Below, one piece after another: positions 53,746-63,800 of a stretch of 64,000 nucleotides of DNA. Each line of letters starts with the position of its first letter. Position 1 is the first letter of the stretch. Under the pieces are notes generated by a model. It had not been told where the DNA came from, did not search any database, and saw nothing but the letters and a program-made list of their open reading frames with translations. The DNA comes from Petasospora fabianii (taxonomy: Eukaryota; Ascomycota; Saccharomycetes; Phaffomycetales; Wickerhamomycetaceae), in NCBI GenBank assembly GCA_022641835.1, contig CP048721.1, forward strand, positions 248,001-312,000, given 5' to 3'. The translations under genes were made by a program, and so were the position numbers.

Positions 53746-54113
53746 GAGAGCATATGCCTCTCGTCATCCGCCCTTGCATTTTGACTAAAGGTGTCAAAAC
53801 ACATATACAAATCTCTACATTTCACAGGGAACCTCTTGGCTTGATCATACAATCACCACAATCTTCTAAGGTTCTCTTCTATTCTCACATTCTACTTTTA
53901 AAGGCTCACCCCCACACTCACCTCATCCAAGACCCGCATAAGCGTGCACCTCTTTGCGCTACTGTGCGCGCTCATCATTAGTCAGAGTGCAAGAGCTGTC
54001 TTATACATAAGACACCTCATCTACAGCTGTGTTGTGTTACACACTACACATACTATACACACAAGAGCACACACTACACACACAAACAACCACAACTTTT
54101 CATCTCAATCACC

Positions 54114-55415
54114 ATGCCAGATAAGGACAGACACACTAAAAAGCGTGTTTCAAAGGCTTGCGACTGCTGCAGAAAGTCCAAGACTAAATGCGATGGTCAG
54201 CGTCCTTGTACTCGCTGTCTCCAGGATGGCAAAATTTGCACATACATGACTAAGAAGAAAGATGGCCACGTCTATCCAGCAGCTTACGTTGATCTGTTAG
54301 AGACAAGGGTATCAGTTCTTGTTCAAACATTGACTCATCTCTTGGATAAGAGCAAGGATGGTCCATCAGAGCTTTACAATTTTTGCTCTGACAAGGAACT
54401 GTTGAATAATGGTGGAGAATGGGATATTAATAAGGTGATTAGCAATCTGCTTCCAGCTGATCGGTTACAAAATTTGGCTGAATCATCACAAAATTACTCC
54501 CTTCATGACATTACTGATGTCGACGGCTCACCAACCTCACCACATGCTGCAGGCTTAAGTCGCAGCCCTTCTCCCAGGGCCTCCTACAGCACCCATACTC
54601 ACAGCCATTCCCACGGCCATGGATCCCTTTACCACGTTTCCAAGAGCACACCACGCCGCAACAGTGACAACCACGTACACAAACTTTCGATCCCCTCCCG
54701 CACCTCTACAACAACATCCTCATCCTCATCCAACAACAGCAACAACAACTCCATCTCTGCCAACAACACCAACATCACCACCCCCACAGCCACAACAAAC
54801 ATCAACAACACTGGCAGCTCGTCGTCTTCATCGTCCATCCACTCTCGCCTCAGTCTATCCGCCACTTCACCCACCACAAGTTCCTCCATCGACGGTGGAG
54901 CATCCTCATTGGACATCTTCAAACCACCACGCCGCACAAACACCCTCGACTCAATCCTCTCAGATGTCTCCGGATCAGGACCAGGAACTCTTGAACAATT
55001 GGACATGGAGAGCTTGAATGGTCTCAGTGATACAAACTCTGGATCTACACTCATGTCTCCAGTCTATTCAATTGATGGTGCTACCGGTGACGCTGCTGCC
55101 GCTGTTGTCCCTGTCAATAGCCTAGATTCAGCTTTCAAGGATCTCTTCCCTGTTAACGTTATCAGTGACGACACATTCTCCCTTGATCCGACTACACCAC
55201 AGAAGAATGTTATACAGTCTCAGCGTCAACAGTTCCCACGTCAAGCTCTGGGGCTACAGCAGCAACGTCAACAATTGCAGCAGCAGCAACAACAACAGCA
55301 GCAGTTGTCTAATAATGGGTGGGGTGCTAACATGTTTGGTTTTGACTGGGACTTTCAGGATGAGGCTCTTGGTATGAAGAAAGAGCCTATGGCAATTGAT
55401 CAATTCGACTTTTAA
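54114..55415 (+). CDS. Zn2Cys6 transcription factor
   Basis: A 433-residue protein. The binuclear zinc cluster is complete: Cys16, 19, 26, 32, 35 and 42 in the spacing C-X2-C-X6-C-X5-C-X2-C-X6-C, followed by a basic linker (TKKKDGHVYP) and a leucine-rich dimerisation segment (AYVDLLETRVSVLVQTLTHLL). The rest is low-complexity Ser/Asn/Thr with one Gln run (near 380-395) and an acidic aromatic C-terminus (MFGFDWDFQDEALG) that looks like an activation domain. It lacks the large fungal middle-homology region of drug-resistance regulators. A Fcr1-like factor is conceivable. The target is unknown. The preceding 3.5 kb suggests complex regulation. Confidence 0.82.
   Translation: MPDKDRHTKKRVSKACDCCRKSKTKCDGQRPCTRCLQDGKICTYMTKKKDGHVYPAAYVDLLETRVSVLVQTLTHLLDKSKDGPSELYNFCSDKELLNNGGEWDINKVISNLLPADRLQNLAESSQNYSLHDITDVDGSPTSPHAAGLSRSPSPRASYSTHTHSHSHGHGSLYHVSKSTPRRNSDNHVHKLSIPSRTSTTTSSSSSNNSNNNSISANNTNITTPTATTNINNTGSSSSSSSIHSRLSLSATSPTTSSSIDGGASSLDIFKPPRRTNTLDSILSDVSGSGPGTLEQLDMESLNGLSDTNSGSTLMSPVYSIDGATGDAAAAVVPVNSLDSAFKDLFPVNVISDDTFSLDPTTPQKNVIQSQRQQFPRQALGLQQQRQQLQQQQQQQQQLSNNGWGANMFGFDWDFQDEALGMKKEPMAIDQFDF
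55258..55306 (+). repeat. CAG/CAA run encoding polyglutamine
   Basis: Mixed CAG and CAA codons encode a Gln-rich stretch in the Zn2Cys6 protein; mixed codons suggest moderate repeat stability. Confidence 0.85.
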
Positions 55416-56259
55416 TTTTGCCCCTTTTTTTTAATATGTGCAGCAGCATGTTGTTTACGTCGTTATTTGTTCAGTGGATTTTTCAATATTCAGATAAATA
55501 CTTGACACGCTTAACTATAATCTCTTCCTTGGTTTATGATTTGATGAATTTTCCGTTTCCTATTGACTTCAGTTCTTTTTTTCCTCCAATTATTACATAT
55601 ACAATGCTTTACCTGTTTATCCTCATTGTCGTAATTCATCACTATGACGAAAATTAGCTTCGAAACAAGCATTCAGTGGCAGTGGTAGCGAGCCACTAGC
55701 GAGCCACTAGCGAAATTACTCACCCAAGGATCTAGGCCCCTCAAGCAAGTGCAAATCCCGTATTTCATGCGTTTCGCTTCATTGATGAGACACTGTGATC
55801 TATCTACAGTAGAAGAAGAAGAAGAAGAAAGGAAGGAAGAATAATAAGGGTAAACCTTCGGGTCAGCAACTTCTCGGAAAATGCAAAACATCCGAGGTGG
55901 AACTCCCCGCACGGGGATAATCGGCTGCGCTTAAGATTTAAACTTGCAGATACATGCCTCTGGTCCAAATGTACATGTTGCTTTCTTATTGACCAGATCT
56001 CGATTTCTGCCTTTGATTAATCCTTTTACCTAGTTGGCTCTTTGTCTGTCAATCTTCTATGTCATAGTTTCTTTGGTGGCCCTGATTTTGATCTTCTCAT
56101 GTGTCATGCACTATGCATCGACGTATCAACAAAGCATGCAGCGTTGAATTACTTATTCATGTGTGTCTATTCATTTAGTCACTATAGATCTCTTTATTAT
56201 CATAAGTATAGTCATTCAATTACGTTATATCATGTTGCTGTTCAATTTATCAGCTAGAT
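55416..56259. other. convergent 3' region of the Zn2Cys6 and MTE1-like genes
   Basis: About 840 bases. It holds a tandem AGCGAGCCACT (55687-55713) and a GAA run (about 55810-55826). No gene is seen. Confidence 0.4.
55687..55713. repeat. tandem AGCGAGCCACT
   Basis: Two perfect 11-base units and a partial third. Confidence 0.9.
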
Positions 56260-57969
56260 TCATGCAAACTCCGATACTCTACGTGTTGTACCGTCATGGT
56301 CTCGACCTCCGTAATTAAAAGTCACAGTTTGCGTGATACGTCCTTGACTCTGAATGTCAGAGTCATGTCTCTTGATCCCCTTCTCACCTAGTTCAATCTG
56401 TGTCTCCACAATCTCATCGTTATCATCATCGTCATCGTCACCATCGTCATTGCCATTGCCATTGCCATGATCGTTATCTTCATCACTCTGGCTCATGTAC
56501 ACCTCGACTTTGTTCTTCCCACTTCGTGGCGTAATCAGATTATTTTTGATCTTTGAGATCGGCGTGCGTGATTCAACAAGTTTGATGGATGTATTCTTTT
56601 GAAGCCGCTGAAGTGGCGTTCTAGAAGCGGCAGAGAGCACCGCATCAGTGGTTGGACTATCGTTATCATTAGAATCATCATTGTTGCTGCTATGACCGGT
56701 TGGAGAGGGACGTTCAACACGAATGACCTCACGCGGTGTACGGCCAATACGTGGACGTGGACGTGGACGTGGCGTTGTGATGGAGCTATCAACTCTCCCT
56801 GCTGATTGTGGGTAAGTTTGTGGTTGCCCTGGGGATGGGTTCGTTCCAACGCGTTCTTTGTGAAGCTCAGCAAGGCGAGTCGAGAGATCATTAGAACTAT
56901 GTTGTGTTCCCCAAGTGATTGAGTCCTCTTTCATCTTTTGCAATGGTGTTGGCTGTTGTGATGGTGATAAGTCCGGTTCTGGTTTAACAACGACAATCCG
57001 CGGTGGCGCCATTTGCTTAGGGATGGAAAGTGGAGTTGCAAATGGACGGGCTAATTGGTCTAAAGTTGGTTTCGGAGGAGTCGTGTCATCATCTGCCAAG
57101 AGTTTTTGCAACAGCTTTGAAGGTTCTTGTTGGCGTTGTTGTCTGTGTTCCTGTTGTGGACCCACATTGGCTGGAGTAACCAACTGCTGTGGACGCCTTC
57201 CCATTGGAACCGGAGTACACTTTGATGGTGTTGCACGGTCCACTATTCTTCTCATAGATGATCGTGGTGCCAATGCAGCTGGTGTCTTGGGTTGAAGAAT
57301 TGGAGAAGTGTCATCATCCTTCGATGCAACATTCAACAATATGGATGATGGGCTCTTGTTGGTGGTTGAGCTAGTCGGCTCCACCACCAGTGGGGTCACC
57401 GGTTTAAAAGTTTCTGCAACTGAGACAGATATCTGTTTCTTATTTGGTGAGGGGGCCTCAGAGGCATTCAGCATCGATCTTTGTTGTATCTGAGATGCTC
57501 TCTTTGACGGGGTGTCGTTCCTGCTCAACCCACAACGTCTCCTTCTTACCGTAGTTTTCAACGACAAGGGCGTATTCACCGTTTTCGATAACAATGGGGT
57601 CCTCTGTATCGTAGGAGGAGCTACTTGCTCCTGCATAGCTTTTCCTCCTTGTTCCACGGGATCCAGCTTTTGTTTCTTGAAGACACGAGCGACGTCTCTC
57701 TGGCCATGCGCAATCAGATCCTGAATCTCAACAAGAACGAATCCTACCCTAAACGGTTCATCAAAGTTGTCCTGATCAAATATTCTCTGTAGAGCCCGAT
57801 CTGCAAACTTTTCAGCAATGAGATGGCCATCCTCTGTGTGTATTTGAACTTTCTTGTTAAGCTTGAAGTAGGTGGCCCTGCCGTCGTTCCAGTGCTTGAG
57901 CTTCTGGGTGAGATCCTTGGTAAAGAGCGCTCGGTACTCAAAAATCTCCGAAATAATCTCCTGCGACAT
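56260..57969 (-). CDS. MTE1: Mte1/ZGRF1-type protein with DUF2439 domain
   Basis: Started at the first ATG (57969) the protein has 569 residues; the frame stays open upstream to a TTG at 58113, so a short upstream exon cannot be excluded. The N-terminal 75 residues fit DUF2439: FEYRALFTKDLTQKLKHWNDG, then KVQIHTEDGHLIAEKF and a final VGFVLVEIQDLI. The remainder is a long Pro/Ser/Gln-rich disordered region with TP-type phosphosites and an acidic Asp/Asn run, and a C-terminal TVTFNYGGRD motif. In S. cerevisiae Mte1 (YGR042W) binds D-loops and works with the helicase Mph1; fission yeast Dbl2 and human ZGRF1 share the domain. It is longer than Mte1 (I recall about 270), so the tail differs. Confidence 0.7.
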   Translation of the reverse strand: MSQEIISEIFEYRALFTKDLTQKLKHWNDGRATYFKLNKKVQIHTEDGHLIAEKFADRALQRIFDQDNFDEPFRVGFVLVEIQDLIAHGQRDVARVFKKQKLDPVEQGGKAMQEQVAPPTIQRTPLLSKTVNTPLSLKTTVRRRRCGLSRNDTPSKRASQIQQRSMLNASEAPSPNKKQISVSVAETFKPVTPLVVEPTSSTTNKSPSSILLNVASKDDDTSPILQPKTPAALAPRSSMRRIVDRATPSKCTPVPMGRRPQQLVTPANVGPQQEHRQQRQQEPSKLLQKLLADDDTTPPKPTLDQLARPFATPLSIPKQMAPPRIVVVKPEPDLSPSQQPTPLQKMKEDSITWGTQHSSNDLSTRLAELHKERVGTNPSPGQPQTYPQSAGRVDSSITTPRPRPRPRIGRTPREVIRVERPSPTGHSSNNDDSNDNDSPTTDAVLSAASRTPLQRLQKNTSIKLVESRTPISKIKNNLITPRSGKNKVEVYMSQSDEDNDHGNGNGNDDGDDDDDDNDEIVETQIELGEKGIKRHDSDIQSQGRITQTVTFNYGGRDHDGTTRRVSEFA

Positions 57970-58255
57970 GACCCTTGAAAATAGTTCTTCCCCTCGTCTA
58001 GGGCCTGGGCGTGAATAGTTCAGCGTCTTGGTTAGGGTGGGTCTCTTTTGTTTTGGCTTTGGACTTCGCTCACGCGCGTGCGCGCCTGCAGAGATGAGGT
58101 GTTGGCTGGACAACCAATATTGCGAATTGTAAGGGGGAAGGACTTTAGCTCAATAGCGCACCATTGAGTAAACTACAGATTCAGTTAAAATCATTGGTTG
58201 TATTTCGTAACTAAATTAAAAGAGAGGAATAAGACATACGCGCGTATCAAACACT

Positions 58256-59506
58256 TTAGGCCTTGACCTTCTTCTCCAAGAGCTCGATCAAAGTGACAGC
58301 GTCAGCAGCGAACTTTCTGATACCCTCAGACAACTTCTCAGTGGACATAGCATCCTCGTTGAGCAAGAATCTGAAAGTGGCCTCGTCGTCAAGGTAAGAG
58401 ACCTTCTCCTCATCGACGGAAGCGGAAGCAGAAGCATCAAGAACCTTTGGAACTGGCTCCTCAGAGTTGAGCAACTCCTCCAAGAGCTTTGGAGCAATGG
58501 TCAAGAAGTCACAACCAGCAAGGGCCTTGATCTCACCGGTGTTTCTGAAGGAAGCACCCATGACAATGGTCTTGTAACCGAACTTCTTGTAGTAGTTGAA
58601 GATTCTCTTAACGGAGACAACACCTGGGTCAGTCTCACCGGAGTAAGTCTCACCGGTCTTGGCCTTGTACCAGTCAAGGATTCTACCAACGAATGGAGAA
58701 ATGAGGGTAACACCAGCCTCAGCACAAGCAACAGCCTGGACGAAAGAGAAGAGCAAAGTCAAGTTACAGTGGATACCGTACTTGGACTCAAGCTCACGGG
58801 CAGCCTGGATACCCTCGTAGGTGGAGGCAATCTTGATAAGAATTCTGTCCTTGTCGACACCAACCTCCTTGTAGAGGTCAATGATCTGGAGGGCCTTCTT
58901 GATGGTGGCCTCCTTGTCGAAAGAGAGACGAGCGTCAACCTCAGTGGAGACACGGCCTGGAACAATCTTCAAAATCTCAGTACCGAACTCAACGAGCAAA
59001 CGGTCGAGGGCAAGGTCAACCTGCTCCTCTGGGGTGGAAGCCTTCTCCTTGGCGTAAGCAACAGCCTTGTCAATCAAAGCAGCGTACTCTGGCTTAGAGG
59101 CAGCAGCGAGAATGAGAGATGGGTTGGTGGTGGCATCCTGTGGGGTGTACTTGGCGATGGCTGAAATAAAAATGTTAGTAGTCTGTTTGGTGTAGGTAGC
59201 AACACTCCACGCTGGTCAATTGAGCATCGGGCGGCGATTAGCAGTGTGTCATATGATTAGAGACAATGAATCACTCATTGAAACCCAAATCAATGGTGCG
59301 GTAGCATCATGGGAAGGCCCTTAATGGAAGGGGGCGTATACCGTTACGGCTCAGCAAATGCCGCGCAGCTCAAAGACAGCGATGGATGGAGTGAAAAGCC
59401 TGGGAACAAGGGCGTAGAGATATGGATACGTACATTCGAACTCACCGGTGTCAGTGACGACGACGGTACCGGCGGCCTTCAATTGTGCGAGAGAGTTAGA
59501 GGACAT
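58256..59506 (-). CDS. TAL1: transaldolase, one intron
   Basis: Exon 1 is 59506-59434 and exon 2 is 59160-58256, giving 325 residues. The spliced start '[20 protein letters not shown]' continues [22 protein letters not shown] and aligns with yeast Tal1. Catalytic residues are in place: Asp19 (VTDTG), Asn37 (TTNPS) and the Schiff-base Lys134 (ILIKIAST). Transaldolase moves a dihydroxyacetone unit between sugar phosphates in the non-oxidative pentose phosphate pathway. Codon bias is extreme, so expression should be high. On the minus strand TATAAA lies at about 59590-59595, 85 bases upstream of the ATG. S. cerevisiae TAL1 has no intron, as far as I recall. Confidence 0.96.
59161..59433 (-). other. 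TAL1 intron
   Basis: 273 bases; donor GTACGT at 59433-59428, branch TACTAAC (plus strand 59174-59180), acceptor CAG at 59163-59161. An upstream GTGAGT donor, 12 bases earlier, would also keep the frame. Confidence 0.9.
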
Positions 59507-60894
59507 TATGGTGATATATGTGTAGGTAGTGGATATGCGCGGAGCCGTGCAACGTGTAGGGTTGAAAAAGAGGTGGGCCGGACGCCTGTTTATATGTGAG
59601 AGGTCCCCCTCCCCTGGCTCACTGTTCTCCGTGGGCACGCGAAGGCGAATTCGCGGCAATTTGTGTGGGCCCGATGGGCCAGGCGCGCCCGGTGGGTGTT
59701 GCCGTTGCTCGTGGGCTGGTGGCGGGACATTGAGGGTGGGTCAGGATTCTTATGTGATGCTTATCGATATAGAAAAGAAAAATAGATATGTGATATCATA
59801 ATTGTATCGAGTGCTACGTTTAAGGGTGATGTCTGTAATGCAGAGTGATTGGGTCCTTCCCCCTTCGTTTCCTCTTTATTAACACCGGCCCGCTCTGCCC
59901 GCCTGCAAAAAGGACTCTCATGGGGCCATCACACCGCTGGCACACAGGCAGCCGGCTTCCCCAGAGTTTGCAACGTGTAACACACGCCGGTGTCCTGTAA
60001 CCGCATCGAGACCGATTCACAGCTGATTCCATGTGACACAATGCACGGAGTGACACATAGCTGACTAGGCTCGGAAACAGAACACCCGATGAAGTTGACA
60101 AGCTTGATCTGACCCCATCATCACACATCATGACAAAACTTGACATAGTTGCCATTGTTGGTGGTTCGCGCAGCACCTTTTCCTCTTGCCATCGGTTTTG
60201 CCTTCGGATTATCCGGGCCTTCTCTCCAACGGTTCCTCTCTGTGACAGGTTGTGACGCACTCCACGATGACATCGAACTTATTTTGATTTCTGAGTAGTG
60301 TTTGACAACCACGCTGTGTCCGCTCTCGGGGACGCTACTATGATCTTCAGCTGGAACCTCTCTTCCCAGCGCGAGAGATCAAGACGAGTCCATAGGCTCT
60401 GGTAATAGGCGTTAAATCTACCTACCGCTTGGTGGACTTTAACAGGCAATTTAGCTCAAAGTTTGTTTGTACACTTTAACCATTCATTGGCTGTGCATTG
60501 CGCAAAATCAACTACATGATGGACCTTGCGTTCCCACTATCCCATGCTCATCGCCATCGTCATCGCCATTACGATCCCCACACTCAGCGGTAAGCGGCAA
60601 GCGGCATCGGCATTTTAAGTTGCGCGTTGCGTTCTCAAATCTGCGCAGGTCTTGTCCGCTCAGCGTAGATCACAGGCGTAGCTTCGCTCCGCAGCCAGCT
60701 TCGTGTATTCCTGCCCAGGCCGCGGGGACAGAAGTCCTTCCGGCGATATGAAATGGTTTCCTCACGCGTTGCGGAACGGAGCGATCAAAAGGTAGAGACA
60801 AGGACTCCCCCACCACCACCATCCTGGGGTTTCACCACATCCTGTCCCCTGCTAGACAACATTCGCCAATTGGCGCCCTTCCTTTCGCCTCGCC
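59507..60894. other. divergent region between TAL1 and CYR1
   Basis: About 1.4 kb with the TAL1 promoter (TATAAA on the minus strand at 59590-59595) and the CYR1 promoter. GC-rich segments occur near 59660-59730. Several open frames show no family features, and I see no RNA gene. Confidence 0.4.
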
Positions 60895-63800
60895 ATGTCC
60901 AACTTCAACAGTGGCTACTTCCTGCACCAGCGGAACAACCGCTCGGAAGGCTCCCCATCCACGGAGGGAGAGGTAAGCCCGCTCACTTCACGTAAGGTGT
61001 CGCTGGTCGACCCTTCATCCTCCGGCGACAAACCTGGTGGTACAAGGACACCTTCCTTACAGTCATCCCCTGAAGCTGAAACCCCACAGGTTGAGGGCAA
61101 CTCCGTGTCTCCACAGTCAGAACCAACAAGAACTAATAGGCTCAGCTCAGTACCTTTCTCCTACAAGGGATTCCATCATGCCTCCGTCCCCAACCCAATA
61201 CCGCCGTTCCATCACCCTGTCAAGCCAAAGAATAAGACATCACTATTTGGCAAATTCATCAACTCCATCCGTGATGAAAAACGTGGATCTAAAGCAGAAC
61301 ATCATCATCATCATCATCTTCATCATCACCACCATCAATCCCCTGACCCTTCAGTTGAGCCCTCAACAAAAACATCTTTCTCAAAACCATTAACCCAGCC
61401 ATCACATGCGTCCAATATTAGAGATCACAACACCATATCCGGAAACTCACTGGAAGTGCCACAATCTTCCCAACTCCCGTCCTCTCAGGCAATGCGTCAC
61501 AATCCAAGTTTTGCAAGCATACGCACATCTGTCTCTGCAGCCGGAAATGATAACTCAGTTGTGACACTCGATATGAACGACCTTGACATGGACGATATCA
61601 TTGCAGAAGACCCATCAAAGGAATATCTTCCATCACCTAAGGCAAAAGAATCCTGGGCAGCACCAGAATCATGGGATGTTAAGGAAGACAAGAAAGATCA
61701 GAAGAGCATTGATGGCGATGAGGACTATGTTGTACGTAGAACATATACGCATATGTCCCATGACACCACCGATCTTAAAGCCCATGAAAACAGACAATAC
61801 CATATCCGTATCCATGCTGAAGATGACGATTTCGCATCAACGCTCAAGAGACCATATGGTGAAACCGTTGATGAACTCCTCAGATTCCTAAAAGGAAGAT
61901 ATCAACTGTCTGGCGATTACAAGCTCAGTTTGAGAGTTGGTAAGGTTACGAAGAAATTAGAATCGTTCCAAAAACCAGTCAAGATTCAAACGAACCTGTT
62001 GCTCTTATCAGGATACAATGACGATGATAAGCTTGAGGAAATTGGACGTTTTGATTTGAGTTATCTCTTCAAGTTCATCTTACATCATGACGTGCTGAAG
62101 CAGTTGAGTCCAGCTGAAGAAGAGAACATTAGCAGAGATCTTGTTCATGTCAATCTCAAGAGTAAAGATTTGCAAAAGATTCCAGCATTATGCTATTCCT
62201 CCAAAGTGCAGAGTTTGGATGTCTCGAATAATGGTGATATCACTCTCCCATCTGACTTCTTCCAGACTGCTGACTCTCAGTTGAGTTCTTTAAGAATGGT
62301 TAACATCAGAACTAAGGTTTTCCCACCAAACATCGTTTATGCAAGAGAGCTGGTCTCCCTGGATCTCAAAAGAAATTTCATCCAGAGCATACCCAACAAC
62401 CTTCACATGCTTCGTAATCTTTCTATCTTGAACCTGAGTTGTAACAGACTCACAGACTTACCAAAGTTACCATCCAATTTGAAGATCTTGGACTTAAGTT
62501 CTAATGAGTTTGAAGTGTACCCAGAGTCCATCAATAAGTTGACGAGCTTACTTCAACTTGATTTGTCCTACAACAAGCTCAAGAGACTTCCAGAGTCCAT
62601 CAACAACTTGAAGTCACTGAAGAAAATGAACATATCGTCCAATTACCTGACCCACGTCGATATCAACATGCACAGTTTGAGGACTTTGAACCTTAGATAT
62701 AATGACATCTTTGAGATTCACCTGCAAGGAAACAACTTGGAGAACTTGTATCTCACTCACAACAACATCTCCAACATCTCCGATCCATTGCCCGGTTTAA
62801 GACTATTAGATCTCCAGCAAAACCCAATTACACAGCTCAACATTCAAAGTCCAAATTTGGCCTCTTTGAACTTGTGTAAGGCAAAGCTTACATCGTTGCC
62901 AGGATTCATCCTAACATTGTCGAAGTTGGAAAAGCTCGAGTTGAGTAAAAATGCCCTCCGTGAATTACCGGACATTTCCAGTCTTGCCAACTTGAGGGAG
63001 TTGTCTATGTACAGTAACAACTTGGAGATCTTGCCAGACCTCTCAGCATTGTCCAAGCTCAAGTTCCTCGACTTGCACGATAACAACTTAAAGTCCATTT
63101 ATGACTTCTCTGTCGTTGAAGACGTGAATCTTTCCTCAAACTTGATCTCTGAATTCCCAGATCCGACCGACGACAAGACCCATATCTTGCGTGCATCTGA
63201 CAACCAACTCGATGAGAATTCGTTCTACGCCATCCGTGCCTTGAAACATCTCAGGACCCTTGACCTCTCCTACAACAAGCTCATTGACATCCCAAACAAC
63301 ACACTCGGATCCCTCGTCCACTTGGAAGAGCTCTACATGTCCGGTAATGCACTTTCCTCTCTTCCAGATGACTTTGATCAGCTTACTCAGCTTCGCTTGT
63401 TGACTTTGAATGGTAACAGGTTCCGTACTTTGCCATCTGACATGTCCAACCTTTCTAACGCAGAGGTGATTGATGTTGGTTCGAACGATCTCAAGTACAA
63501 CACGAGTAATTCCAAGTATGAGTGGAACTGGAAGAACAACCGGAACCTGAGATATTTGAATCTTTCAGGTAACAAGAAACTTGAAATCACAGAGGACTTA
63601 AACTTGCCAAGGCTTAAGATGCTCGGTCTCATGGATCTCACCATCACTACACAGAGTATTCCTGATGAGTCCATGCATATGAGAGTTCGTACGACACCAA
63701 CACAGCTCGCACAGGATCTGTCGTATGGTATTGCCGAGACTATTCAAGGACACATCCTTGCCAGAGATTCTGTTTATCAGAAAATTGATGGTGGTGTGCT

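Larger units (their letters stand above)
50615..54113. other. 3.5-kb intergenic region upstream of the Zn2Cys6 gene
   Basis: The longest gene-free stretch here. It begins with T-rich sequence (50740-50795). It holds four CGGCCG palindromes (51786-51791, 51853-51858, 52300-52305, 53666-53671), an (AC)n tract (52038-52056) followed by a TG-rich tract (52112-52168), a (GTT)n run near 53107-53124 and TATAAA at 53740-53745. Frames found here arise from the dinucleotide repeats or lack support. I tested for snRNA-like and tRNA-like signatures by eye and found none. It could hold an unannotated ncRNA. Confidence 0.45.

Noticed and set aside
53754-53981. Possible uORF of the Zn2Cys6 gene
   Set aside because: Its ATG is 9 bases after the TATA box, so it is probably upstream of the transcription start.
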